Source of the DNA: Cinclus cinclus
Taxonomy: Eukaryota > Chordata > Aves > Passeriformes > Cinclidae
Length of the DNA stretch: 64,000 nt
Reading direction: 5' to 3'
Assembly: GCF_963662255.1 (NCBI RefSeq)
Contig: NC_085060.1
Location: forward strand, 7,317,630 to 7,381,629
Shown here piece after piece: positions 33,901-46,716 of this stretch (the first letter of the stretch is position 1; each line of letters starts with the position of its first letter). The notes under the pieces were generated by a model. That model was not told the DNA's origin. It saw nothing but the letters and a program-made list of their open reading frames with translations, and did not search any database. A program made the position numbers and the translations under genes.

Positions 33901-36900
33901 CAGGTGTCTGAATCCGGAGCAGCCTCAGGCCATGGGACTGGCATTGTGAGTGTGAGCATTGTCCTAAAATGAACTGTGCAACAGAAAAATCAGTTGGTAT
34001 TATATACAGGCTTGTATTCCCCTGGGACTGAGAATCTCTTGTACTCAATTTTTAGACTTTTATTTTTTCTAAAAGGAGACTTGATGTAACAATTCCTGTC
34101 ACTTTGGCTTTTGCATTTGTTTCTCGTGATATTCAGCTGGAATAGCAGCCTGCCAGGGCCCACATCCTATATCCTATTTCATCTTTTTCTCTTTGCTGTG
34201 CTTGATCCCAGTGATCCCATAGGTCTGGCTGGCCTCTGATTGGTTGTGTGGCCTTTGTGTGAGGATATGGGTGTAAACACAGGGGCTTAACGTGAGGGCA
34301 GTCTCTCATTCCAAACTGAAGGAAGCTGAACAAGGACTGGTTGCCACACTGGATATCTGGGGTCATGGGTAGTCAGATGTGTGGTGGCTACTTCTTTTGC
34401 ATCTACCTGTTTCTAGGGCTTCTGGTGTGTTGCTAAAGTTTTGCAGGGAGTAGGTCCCCAGTGTTTTGTACCTGCACCCAGGCACCTGGAGGGGTGCGGC
34501 AGGAGCAGCTGGGGCTGTTGGCCACAGTGTCCAGGACCTGGACCCCATCTCATCTTCGTGGCAGGTGTGGCATGTAACCATCTTTGCACCGGGGCAGGTT
34601 GCTTCTCTGTGCTGCAGAAACACCCTGTCACTTGGGAGAAGATCACTGGTTTCCCCAGCACGGCAAAGAGAGCAATGGGGTTAGACCATCCAATGCTGCA
34701 AGATCCTAAGCATCGTGAACATCAGTGAAGAGAGGTAGATTGCCATAAGTGACAATAAGTAGAGAAATATCACATAGATGCGTAGTTTTTCATATATGAG
34801 CACTGAGGTGCTGGTGGCTTTGTGACTTTTGCAGCCCCATACCTGAGCCTGCAAGGTCCCAGTCACTGCCCACAGATCGTAAGCCTTGTCCTATATATCA
34901 AGCAGACTTCTCTGTGCACACACCTGTGTTTAATTACCATTATGAAATGGTAATAAAAAAATCTAAAATGTCATTACAACGGATTTGCAGTCTAAGTGCA
35001 AAGCCTCCTGATGGCACAACAGCTCCAAGTTTGTGTGAACTCTACTACTGGACAGTTGTTGTCCTCTATGAGCTGCCCTCTGAGCAGGCTGATGTGTCTT
35101 GTTTTGTTTGTCACTGACTTGCCAGGATATGTTCGTGTCAGCACCTCTCCTAAGTCTTTCCTATGGTGGAAATTCTGACTGGTTAAAACTCCTGCCAGTT
35201 GGATGCCTCAGCAAGAAAAGTGCTAGGCATTCTTTGCCCAAGGATGGGCAACTTCCTTCTTGAAGGAGAGTTATTTTGGTGTAGACAAGGGTCAATAAGA
35301 CTGCACTGGCTCCCTGATGTTGGTACCTATTGAGAATGGGTGCTGATCCCACCTTACCAACATAAAGCCATTTGATACACTTTGCAGTAAAATGACTCTC
35401 TGGTACTTATAAACCTTTCAGGATATTAAAATGGCCTTAAACCCTATTGTGTTTCTTGCTTTAGCTTGGAGCTGGCCCAGAGCTGGGTTTGACTGGCAAC
35501 TCAGCCACTGCTTGCAGTTTAAGTTCCTTGGGATTGGGTGATGGATCCCTGCCCTCTTCCAGTCCTGTCCCCCTGCTGCCTTTGGTGCAGGCTGAGCCCT
35601 GAGAATCTAGCTCCAAGCTGCAGCCAGTGACAGTGTCTACATGCAAACCTCAGCAGCAGAATCAGAGCCATGTTTCTCAAATTGACAAGGAAAATAAAGG
35701 CTTTTATTCTGTGGGGAGCAGAGGACAAGAATTATTTCAAACATTCTAATAAGCCCCTAAAGTAAACAACTAAATGTTCTTCCATTTTGGTGTAGCTTTT
35801 GGAAAATTTTCCAAGATGTCCTTAAAGAGCTCATTGTAAAATAGTGGGATGTTCTTTTCCCACAGGTGTATGTTAAAACAAAAGCATTTCACTTGGAGTT
35901 ATTACAGAATTACCTGGTGTCAGGATTGCTGTGAAGAGCTTTGGGAAGTCATTCACCTGGGCTGCATTATGTGGGAAGTGCTGTTGCCATGCAGATCCAT
36001 GGTTTGTATAGCAGGGGAGGAAGAGGTTCAGAACATGATCTTGCCTGCCTGGCTTTACATGGGAAATTGCAGGGGTTCTTTTTCAGCAATGAAATTGGTT
36101 CTGTTCTGTAACTTTTTAGCATAAAAAGGGAGGCTTTACTGCAAGTAGTATGGTTTGCAACAACCTTATGGACTCTGCCAATTTTTTTTTTCTAGCTGAA
36201 GTATTTTTGTTGCGGGAATCAACAGAGAATTACTTCCAAACTTGTTTTAACATTGTAACACAAACACCTGTACATGGGAAGCAGAGGTCTTCCTCTGTTT
36301 GCATCCTTCTCTGTCTACCTGGAAGAGCAGTCTGGCTCTTACCTGCTGCCACAGAGCACCTTGGGGAAGCACCTTGCTGAGCCCTGTCAGGGAAAAGGAG
36401 ATACTGATTGATTCCTTGGGGAGCTGAGCCCAAGGCAGACCAATGAATTGCTTTGTTTTCATTGACTCAGGTAACCTTTTTATTAGATTACCATTCCCTT
36501 CACAGACTCAGGGGCCAGAGTAATAAAGGTAATGAAGGACAAGTAATAAAGGCAAGAAGAGATGCTTATCTATCCTAGTCCCTCTGACATCCCAGTCCAT
36601 TGAACCTGTTTGCTGTTTGGACCTCATTTAGAATTCGATTTTGAATCTCTGTAGGTGTGCTAATTGGGAACTCCCCTGCTCAAAGCTCTGCTTCAGCTGA
36701 GTGGAAAACACTGTGCCAGGCTGTGTGGTTATTAATAAGCTGATTTTGTTAGAGACTGGAGCACCATGTCTGAGCTCTTGTGGCAGGCAGGCTAATGATA
36801 TTGGACAGTGAGCAACTGTCACTTTTGCTAAATCTGTCATATTGTGCATAATCTGCTTACAACATGCAGTGAAGGTGGGCAGAAAGACTAATCCACCTTA

Positions 36901-38714
36901 GGGCTCTACTCAAAGTGAAATTTGGAGTCTGCTTTTCTCAAGAACACAGTTATCCCTTGGAAACTGTCTCAGAAGCACAGAGAAAGCTAAGAATCTGAAG
37001 AGGCATCAATTTAGCTGAATAAATTCCATCTGTGTGTCTGCTCCAGGACTTCTAGACCCTCATTCCTGAGCAATGATAAAATAGGACTTCTGAGGTACAG
37101 AAGTGACATGGAATTTGTCAGAAAACATGTCCTTGCACATTGCTTAAAAATGCAGCACAGATTTGGAAGCAAATCTGAGGATTTTCTTATATAGAAAAGG
37201 GGAATGAGACCTGGTCAGCACTACTGGACTCTCAGCAAAGCTTTCAGCAGTGGGAGCTGTGGAAATAGCAGACAAAGAAGCTGTTGGTTATCTCTTTCTG
37301 TTTCGAGTGCAACCAGAGGCCAATTCATAAACTAGAGATCCCACTGGGACTTCATCTGCAGCAGTGTGAGTGCAGTCCACAGGCTCTTGGATGGCTCTGT
37401 GATGGGTTTGGAAAGGTGAGAAGGGGGTGTGGGCACCCACTTCTGCTGACACCTTCCTGCACCACCTCCTGCTGATGTTCAGCCCTAGGTTGTTCTTCCC
37501 TGTTGCTGTATTAGGCATGACTCTCTCTTCATGCTTCTGTGGTAGGAAGGCAGGGTATTTCTCCTAGGTTTCTCTCTCTGTTTTTACAAGTGAGACTTCA
37601 TCCGTGCACATGTTTTTCAGAAACAATCCCCCATTTTGGCCTCATTTGGCCAAAGTGCTAGGACTTCCTTGAATTTAAAAAATAAATAATCATGTTGATG
37701 GTGGTGCTGCTTAATATTAAACTAAGTCTGTTGCTGAATCAGGTCCTTGATCTTTGGCAACCTTTGTGCTACAAAAGTATTTATACGTGTAAACATTAAA
37801 TTGCAGATGCAGTTTCTTCAGATAACACTGCAGCATATGGGGCACAGGGCTGAATTTTATGGGGCAATAAAGCTCAATGCTGAACACTGGGAATTGTTTC
37901 CTCTTTACAGGCCTTTATATCCGCTTTTAACAACTGTTCCTCCTTGGCATTTAGTAGGTTTTAAGAATATCTTTGTTCCTCTAAAATTCCTGCACCTATG
38001 CAGTGCTCCATAGACAGAAGGTGTTTGCTGGTATTACTGTCTTTCCTATGGTCACATGAGTCTGGAATACTGTATTAAGCTGGGACAGTATATCATACAT
38101 AGGATTTGAAGACTGTCAATTACAATATGCATTTTGCCATGATAAGGCTGTACAAAATATGCTTGCAGTGAGCTTCAGGACATCCCCAGTTTTGTGGTTC
38201 CCCACAGGGGGATCCACAATCATCAGGGGTAGAGATACCAACACTACAGCTTAAGAAGTTGCATCTTAGGAAAACAAGACAGGAAAGTAGGATCAAATGC
38301 TGTCAGGAAAAGGTGGGAGATAAAATAAATGGCTTCTTAAAATCTTTCAGTGGCAGGGCTCTAGGTTCAGTGTAGAATTCCTGGCTGTCAGCCCACGCAT
38401 GCTAACAATAATCACAAGCCTCTAAGATACAGAGCTGAGGTCCCTCCATTTCCTGCAGGTACCAGGGAGCATGTGAGACTCATTGATGGCCATCATAGGC
38501 AATAAGTTGTGCCACCAAGGATAACAATTGTCTTGGGGTGACTGTATGATACTGTATTCCCCTATTGTCTGTTTTATGCTTAGATATGAATCCTGAAACT
38601 TTAAGCTAGGCCTAGGGGAAGGACGGAGGGAGCCGGAGGAATTCTTCGGGTGTGATTCCACACACACCTGCCCCTGTACTCAGCTCTGCAGGGAGGGAGT
38701 ATAGCTTTTACCTA
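27963..38714. other. Long intergenic stretch (gene desert)
   Basis: More than 10 kb with no gene recognised. ORFs up to 133 codons (for example near 29534-29935) show no domains and overlap others on the opposite strand. Stretches near 30270-30360 and 31570-31760 are rich in TAATTA/TTAATCC-type sites, which can mark conserved enhancers. Homopolymer A-runs lie near 32270-32281. A short inverted repeat around a GGGGGATCC lies near 38197-38222. No clear transposons stood out. Confidence 0.55.
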
Positions 38715-39737
38715 TGTGAAAAATGGAATTCACTCTCCTGGTAAAATTTAAATGATTTAATAAAAGGACAGTAGGAGACAGAAATAAAGCAAAGGGTTAA
38801 TACGGCTGGGTGCTTGGCAATCAGCCAAGAGCACACCTGCTACTTTGGAGACACCCCTTAAATACCTTTTCCATTACTCTAGCCTGTTGCAAATTCATAG
38901 ATATCTATGCATTTTCAAACTTTTGCATTAACTGGTTTACATTTTCCAAGGACTGTTTAGCATGGCCATTCCTTGGGTCTGCCTTTTTAGAGCATGCGTG
39001 TTTCTTGGTTGTGGTTTTAATACATCTTCTTTATCAACTTTAATTTGGGCTTTGGCTCCTTCTTTCTACAGATGGTGAATGATGATAATTGGCCTGTCAG
39101 CAGCAGGGTCCTCATCATCTGTTCACTGGATGTTATCCCAACCAAGCAGACTACCCCAGTTCAAGCATACTATCAACTATTAACGCTATGCCTAACTTTT
39201 GCTAATAGCAGAAAATAAAAACTATATCCATACAGCAAAGATATTTTAATATTATACATATAGCATTCCTCTTAATACTCGTGAAAAGTCAATAATACAC
39301 TATGTACTTAATATCAGCTAACTACTTGTTTGTTAGCTGAGGTAAGAAGTTTCCTGGGACTGCATACAGCTTCTTTAATAATTTCTGTGGCTTTTTCTGG
39401 AACTGTTCAGCTTAGCTCCAGTCTGAAACACCAGACCTCCACCGGGGGTCCTGGCGGGGGAGGCTGCAGGGACACCACACACCAGCTCTGGACCTCAGTA
39501 GAAGCCGAGCAGGACTCTAACATCCACCAGCTTTCTCCACAGCGAGAAGGTTTTCATATCTAACATTATTCATTCGTTTTCCCGTGCCTCCATTCACCCT
39601 GTGTGTTAAATAAACAGGTTTTTTCACTTTCTTCCAATAAATTCCTTCTGTTTGGTGAGGGGGAATGCCGAAACCAGCCCTTTTTTAGGGACATTGGTTT
39701 CAGGACATTTCCTCCTAACCTGTCTCAAACCGAGACA
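38715..39737. mobile_element. LTR-like interspersed element, about 1 kb
   Basis: Starts around TGTGAAAAATGGAATTCACT and includes phrases I associate with a common passerine LTR: AATAAAGCAAAGGGTTAATA, TTGGGTCTGCC, TTGGTTGTGGTTTTAATACA, GCTTTGGCTCCTTCTTTCTA, AGCAGGGTCCTCATCATCTG, TTCAAGCATACTATCAACTA. It ends CCTGTCTCAAACCGAGACA, which is TGTCTCGGTTTG when read on the minus strand. It could be one LTR or two adjoining fragments. No target duplication found. Confidence 0.55.
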
Positions 39738-42700
39738 AATTCACAAGTGGTTGGTTTAAGGCTAAAGAGGCAGTTCTGTCTTCTGGTCCCTGCAATCTCT
39801 GCTGCGTTGGCACAGTAGTGGCAAAATAGTTGAAAACTGATCCTTATAAAATGTCTCTCCAAGCATTAGCTTTCAACCATGCAAGCCTAGTTTTTCACGC
39901 AGAGGAGGTTGGGAGTGGCAGAAGTGCCTTTTCAAGGGTGAGATTTGCTTGAGCTGGTCATGAAACTGCACCCTGAGGGCTGCTGAATCGGGTTGCTTGT
40001 AAAAGTCAAGAGCATTTTGATGTACAAGATATTTATGTTGCCTCTTGAAGTGTTATAATGAGGATAGAGCGATAGCATCAGGGAAGCAGGGTCACAGAGT
40101 GGAGCCCTAGGAAAGCACATGCCTGGGTCCTCTGGTGCTTTCCTGGGGATGTGTTTTGGTTACCAACTGCTAAACATTGCAAAGCTGGAACTTCATTATT
40201 ATTCTACTGAATGGCAAAAGCTTTTTGTGTCGTTTTGGAGAGCTCATCACTGTAGCCTTAACCAGATGTAATATAGAAGCTGTTGAAAAGCACAGCTCTG
40301 TTAGCATCACAGTACCTTTACTAATTTTACCTGTAGGAGGAAATTTTTGTTGAAATTAAGTTTTTGTTCCCAAAGATAAAGATGTATCTACCTAGAATGG
40401 TATCTATGAGTACATGTAACTTTTTTTGAGGATAGAAAAATGTTTTCTGGTAGGATTATACATTTGGTTTGCGTGTTCTCTGCAGTCTTCACCATCATAG
40501 AATTGGGGGAGGGGTTTCAGATGGTTTCAAAAATTACAGGAGGTGATGGACAGTCTAAGGTTTTGAACAGTCTTTAGATAATGCTTTGGTATGAGGCCTG
40601 TGAGGATGAGAATGCTGTACTGCCACTGGAGAGATCCAATGAGGCATTTACGCCTGAAAAAAACACTCCCCAAATTAGCCCACCTACCAGACAGGGGCTC
40701 CACCTTGAAGGCATTGTTGGGAAACCCATGAAAAGTGCTGGAGAGCACCCCTGACAAGTGATTTCTTGGAAACTGGACCCTTTTCAGGCATTTCAGCTTG
40801 GATGTCCTGAGCCACTTGTCAGAAGTTTAATAGTAATTATCTCAAATTCATCTGGCCATTGGTGTTGAGGGTTTTTGAGGAATTTAGTTTTAAATAGCAT
40901 TTTCCCTCTCTAGATCTTTATCGTTGTTAGAAGGGATCTCACTCTGCATGTGAGTTATTGCTGGCTCTCACAGGCATGGCTGTTTTTACCCAAGTCAGGA
41001 TTTTTTTCCTGGAAGGTGGAAAGGTAGGCATTGCTCCCACTGGCATGTTATGTGGCATGATTCTGCAGCCCAGCTTTGTCTTGCTTGCTTACCTGTATTA
41101 CTCATTGGGCTCTACGAGAAGTATTTCAGAACTTCTGACATCTGACATCCTCCATGTCAGGCTAAAGCTGTTAATATTATTTGGGGTGGTTTAGTTTGGT
41201 TGGTTTTGGGGAGGAGATCTGGGGTGGATTTGATCTTTTTGAGCTGGACACTGGGGTTAAGGCTTCTTCCTAAAGGTGCTAACCAAGGAAACTGAATCTT
41301 GTGAGAAATAACACAGGTACCATTTGCAATCTTGCTTCTGATGAGGGATAACTGCTGAAACACAAAAGCTGTGATTGAATTTTTCAGTTGTGCAGCAGCA
41401 CTTTGTCGAACAGGAATTAACCTAAGCATGAGTTTAGTTTCACTACAGCAGTTGGTGAATAAGGGTCTAAGTTAATAACATCAAGTAATAGCTGGTGCCA
41501 GAACTGCCTTCAGCTAGGCAGGAAGTTCAAAGCTATATTTCTCAAACACACAAGCCCATTGCACTGCAATGCCAAGAGGAAAAATTCACTTTGCATTCAC
41601 CAAAGCTGAAATTTGGTGGTTGCAATGGATCTGCTTTGCAGTAACAATGCACTGGGTGGCAGTGCTGTTGGAACAGAAGCTACCACTGGTGTTTGGAAAC
41701 AGCTCTTGTATGAAAGAAAAAAAGGCTATTAAGACATTTTTCGTAAAGTAGCTCCAGACAAAGCACTGAGCATACAGCAGTGTGTAGGAGAAGAAAAATA
41801 TGCATTAAGTCTTCTTTATTTATTGCATGGGTAATCAAAGCTTATGTAAATATGCCTTCTTATAAATGGCATTTATCTTATTCTTATAGAGGAAGCAATG
41901 GTAATACCTCTATCTTTCAGATGTAGATATGGAGTATAGATAACTACCATTACATGTCCATTATCCCTGTGGATCACGGAAGAAAAGAAACCAACTAAAA
42001 GCAACTCCCCCATGATGGTTACTTGGAAATTTTAATGAAGTCCCAAACCCTCTAATCCAGGATGGTAATGCTATCAAGTCTGCATTTGAAAGACAGGTAT
42101 GAGAGTGTGAAAAACCTGTCCGTTTAAGATGATTTTTTTTTTTTCCTGGTGCATTCTGCTTGTGCTTCAGTAGGGAGATGATGTGAAGGTTAAGAGGCTT
42201 TGCTAGTATAGTTGAAATTTTCTTGAAATGTATCTGAACTGGCCAGTGAGAAAAGGATCTCAGATTGTGTTGGTTTAAATTCAGAGAAGTGCTGTGACAG
42301 CCTGCCAGCATGAGTCATGTATTTTGGGAGTGTCTGTGCTTCATAGGCTCTTCCCCAATAAAATACACTTCTCTTTTGAACAACTTCCAGCCTTGTGCAA
42401 TCAGTCTGTCTGCTTTAGAGATAAATATATTTATATTAATAATGAGAGGGATACTAACAGATTGACATTTCATGGGATTTTAGGTATGAACCTCTGCCTG
42501 CTGAAGTCAGAGGGAGCTTAGCCATTAACAAGTGTGTTTGGTCACTGCACAGTCTAACAGTACAATTGCCTTTATAAACTGGAGTTATCCGAAGGCATTC
42601 TGTAAATGTCAAACAATGTTTCACTGAGGTTCCTTGTGCATTATTTTGTGAGTTACTAGGGTTTGGAAACTAGATTTTAGAAATATATCCATATGTGGAA

Positions 42701-44252
42701 TACTTTAGCAATTCACCTAAAGATAAATGACTAACAGACCCGATATTTCTAGGTTTCCAGTCCCCAGATTTTGAGAGCTGCAGTCTTTTAAAGGGCTGGC
42801 ATCTCCAAAGAAAAGAGGATTTCTTGCTGTGATGTACACTGGGCTTTGGAGATGGTTTTGTGTTTAGACCATCCTTTCAACCGCTGACATAATTCTATAC
42901 TACAACCTATAAATCACCCAGGGAAAATCATGAAGTCTTTGTTGTTGTACCAAAGTTTTTTTGATGTCATAGAGCTCTGGTGCCACAGAGCCTGGCATCA
43001 GACTTGTGGGTTTTATCCCAGCTGTCTCCTTCCTGATATGTTTGCCTGATGTTTGAACTCTGCAAGTTGACTCAGAGGATCCTGGAGTTTCAGCTCTGGA
43101 GTCAAGGAGACCAGAAAAGATGCTCTTGGCTCCAGTGCCCTAACTAGCTTATCCTTTGTCTAGGATAGTGCAAGTTATTCTTTCCAAGCAAATATTTACT
43201 AAGTAAACAGCGGGGGAGAGTTCATATACAATTTGTTGGGATTACGTCAATAAAGATTTATTCTGTTGTGTGTTTTAGAAGTTTAATTAACATGAGCTTT
43301 GCAATATGTGCTGGAAAGTAAATAACAGGTGCATTTACTTGGCAGAAGAGTAATGCTTCTTTAGAGAAAGATATGAAAGCTTTTCCTATGTGTGTGCATG
43401 CAGCTCTGTTCACTGGTACCATGAAGGCCATTCCACAGTGCACACACTTCTTAAATCCTCTGTATATCAGGTTTAGAGGAGACTAAAGTGCTGTACGGAT
43501 CTCACAGTGAGTCTTTGCACAGGGAATGAGTTTTATTACACTATCTGAACACCATGCAAACAAGCAATGAGACCTGAGACTGAAGGAGATCATCAACTCC
43601 ATCATGGAAAACATATCAGATACACAGGCTTATTCTACTTTGTGGATTTTATCATCTTAGTGATCAAAAATACCCAGTGTGGGCAGAATCCCCACAGCTG
43701 AGCTGTTTTCATTTGGAAGAATTTTTGACTGAGAACTTGGCTGTCCACTGAATTATTAATTCCAGACAGCAACATTTTACAATAGAGTCCTGATATAACC
43801 TTTAGCAGAGAACCACAGATGGCAACCATGTGGGAAGGTTGCTGTGCTTTTGATGCCGTCTGCCCTGTATTGCCTCCATAAGTGATCCCCCCATAAGTGA
43901 TGTGTCGTATCCTGTAAGTGATACATCATTCTCTGATATCTCATCCATTATCTGGTTCTGGGGCCTTGCAGATTATTTACATGTGAGGTTTCCATTGGGG
44001 ATTCCAAAGTACAGGCTGATCAGTGGTGAAAAGTCACTTGCAGCAATGGGAACTCCAGTCAGAGGTAAGAGATCACACCTTACTGGAGCTGTCAGCCCTG
44101 TGAATGATGCCCTGTGAACTTTTAGCTGTCTGACCAAGGAACCCTCAGGACTTGGGCTCAGCTGGGAAGGAGAAAAGTCCTGCTCTGGGAGAGGTCTCTC
44201 CAACATGATCATATCCTGGGCTCACAGACAAGGTCTCTCCTTACTAGACTGC
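39738..44252. other. Intergenic, no gene recognised
   Basis: Unique-looking AT-leaning sequence. Three AAGTGAT units occur near 43880-43921. ORFs of 60-116 codons look random. A CCCAATAAAAT with a pyrimidine-rich follow-on at 42352-42380 is only weakly LTR-like. Confidence 0.55.
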
Positions 44253-44257
44253 ATCCC
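44253..44257. repeat. Left target-site duplication ATCCC
   Basis: Identical to the right flank at 44932-44936; together they mark the integration event of the LTR. Confidence 0.85.
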
Positions 44258-44931
44258 TGTCTTGGTTTGAAAGACAGGTGTTTGTTAAGAAAAGTAGGAG
44301 CTTTTCTTGAAAATGGACAGTGTAAACCCCCTCCCTCCAAATTGCTATAATTTTGAAATTAAGGAGCTCTTAGGCAAAGATATGGGAATAGGAAAAGCAG
44401 TTCTTTACTAGGAAAAATTAAAATAGAAATACAGTAAGTAATACAAGAAAAAAAAAGAAAAAAACCCCAAAACACTGACAGAGTCAGAATACAACCTCAC
44501 AGCCCATCAGCCAGTCAGGGTGTTGGTAGCAGTCCCATTAAATGGTGTCTGCATCCTCCTGCAGTGACAGATGTGGTTCTGTTGAAGCAGTGGCTCTGTA
44601 GAAGGTGCAGTTTTCCTCCAAAGGTCCAGTGGTGATGTGGAAAGCTCAGGTTTTCCTCTGGGATCCAGTGGAAAAAGGCTGCTCTAATGTTCCAATTCTC
44701 AGATTATATCTAGGTAGGAATGCTTGGCTCCACCCCCTGGGCAGAGCATCTCCCAATGGGATGATGGAATTTTATCAGTCATGCAGTGGGACTCAATGGC
44801 CCATTAACAGGAGATATCACCCTGGAGGTAGGATGGGTTATGGAAAATATAAAGAGCACTGCCCCACCAGGTTTCAACAGATGGTGGCAGAACACATACT
44901 TCAGTTGCATCCTGCTTTGCAAACCAAGACA
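44258..44931. mobile_element. Intact solo LTR (ERVL-type) with 12-bp inverted ends
   Basis: TGTCTTGGTTTG at the left end is the exact reverse complement of CAAACCAAGACA at the right end. The element is 674 bases and is flanked by ATCCC on both sides, a 5-bp target duplication typical of ERVL-class integration. No internal retroviral genes lie beside it, so it is a recombined solo LTR. The ORFs inside (44605-44973, 44786-45055 and minus-strand shadows) are repeat-derived. Confidence 0.9.
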
Positions 44932-44936
44932 ATCCC
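44932..44936. repeat. Right target-site duplication ATCCC
   Basis: Identical to the left flank at 44253-44257, directly after the CAAACCAAGACA terminus. Confidence 0.85.
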
Positions 44937-46489
44937 CCATGAGATGTTCTCATGCTTCTTCTGGTCCTTTTGATATAACATCTCACATCTGGGATAATGA
45001 TGTCTTTGAACTCCCATTTTTCCAAGACAACTTTCATAATTTCATAAGCAGCTAAAACATGCATAGGCACTAACTTCACTTCAGATTTCTTGTTTGTAGT
45101 CAGCCCTGTTTTGCTGAACTGAATGCAACAGTCAAAACTTCTCTTACTTTTCTCAATACTTCTATTAGTGTGTAACTGACCTTTCCCCTTCCTTGATTCC
45201 TATCCTCTTCCTGGTTTTTCTTCAAATATCATTTAAATGATGTTTGATGCAAGTTAAATTCTATAGAAACACTATTGATTACTCTTTTGTTCAGTTTTGT
45301 CCACTCTGTTATTCTAAGGCAACAGATTGATAAAGAGGTTCCTAAAACTCTGAGGCAATGACTATTTTTCCAGGTTGACACTGTAGAAGAGTAGAGAAGG
45401 AGTGCATTTTTCCAGGGTTGTGCAATAATAGGCACAGTGTTTGTTAATTGTCCCTCATCTCCCCATACACCTTTATTGCTCTGCCACTGTGACTAGGTTG
45501 TTACTGGTTGGTTTGTTTGTAGCCACCCCCTGCACTTTGATAGAGAAATTGCAGTGGGTGATAGTTTTTTCCTCCGGACCTCTTTAAAACTCTTCTTTCA
45601 TCTGCCTCCGATTTTGCTCTGCCTATTGAAATTTCATGTATTCTGGGGAGCTGGCAGTCCAGATGTTTTCATGACAATGGTGTCTTTATCATCAGGATTT
45701 CATAATTAGGCAATTATTTCTTTACAATACAGTCATTCTGAGATTTTTGTGTAATAAGAAGTGAGATAATGTAATTAGCTAGAAATGCCCTTTTTTGTGT
45801 AAGTATGAGAACAGATTTTAATTTTGCAATTTCAGAGATCTAATTTAGACATTGTAGTAAAGAAAAGTTACTTCTTATGTCTATTAGAAAATTTACATTT
45901 GTGTTGTGCTTATGTGAGCCAGAGTAAAATAGTTCATATGTTTTTAATCTTAGGTAAAATTAAAACTGGTGGTAGAAGATATGGTGGGAAATGGATTGTG
46001 ATAATGCAAGAAAAAGTAGCTAGAATTTTTAAGATACTGCAGTGCCCTGTCCCCTCCTGCTCTGCAATGGGAAGTCCAAGTGTCAATAGAAATAAAACCA
46101 TAAGTCAGTTTGAGCCAGCTGGAAGGTGAAATAACTTCAAGACACTTTGTTCTGATTATTTCAAACACTTCTTTTTGCATGCAGCTGGAATATTCAACCA
46201 AAAGTAGTTTCATTTCTACCTCTTCCTATTTTGTATGTGCGTGTTTCAGCTGAGAGATACAGTGGAAGCCATTGCTTGCAAAAATGGGCGTATTTTGGTA
46301 AAGAATCATTTCCCATCATTTCCCTAAAGAGCCTCCCTTTCTAATCTCTCTCACTCTATTTTACCATTCTTATCTCTTTTCCCTGATGTGTTTCACAGCA
46401 CAGCTAGTCTGTAGCTGGGCAAATAATTTAGCCCAGCTAAATAGTTCAATAAACAGGTCCCTCCCTGGGTGAACAAGAATAGATTGGTT
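44937..46489. other. Intergenic, no gene recognised
   Basis: AT-rich unique-looking sequence; ORFs of 68-101 codons look random. Nothing else recognised. Confidence 0.5.
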
Positions 46490-46716
46490 TCAAACATACA
46501 CAGGGACCCTCAGCCAAATTCATTCAGCCCTAAATGTGGATGTGTCATTGACAGGGAGCTTGGCAGTGTTAAGACCTCAACTAATCGTATGTGTAAGCCT
46601 GGGAAATTCAAACCCCCTATAAAAGGGGCAATAAAAATAATAAACTCACTGCTGTTTGTTGAGGACACTCAGTGAATATTGGGGTCATCTCAGTCATTTG
46701 ACAGCGACCCCATCAT
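46490..46716 (+). mobile_element. Possible short LTR with TATA box
   Basis: A strong TATA box within CCCCTATAAAAGGGG (TATAAAAG at 46618-46625) is followed within 25 bases by two AATAAA signals (46630 and 46639). Next comes TTGTTGAGGACACTCAGTGA and TGGGGTCATCTCAGTCATTT up to about 46716. This promoter-plus-poly(A) arrangement looks like the 3' half of an LTR. The left boundary is a guess and I do not recognise the family. Confidence 0.4.

Noticed and set aside
42340..42420. LTR-like CCCAATAAAAT with following pyrimidine-rich sequence
   Set aside because: Only a poly(A)-like motif; no recognisable LTR phrases or termini around it.
44605..45079. ORFs of 89-122 codons on both strands
   Set aside because: They run through the solo LTR and across its right target duplication; repeat-derived.
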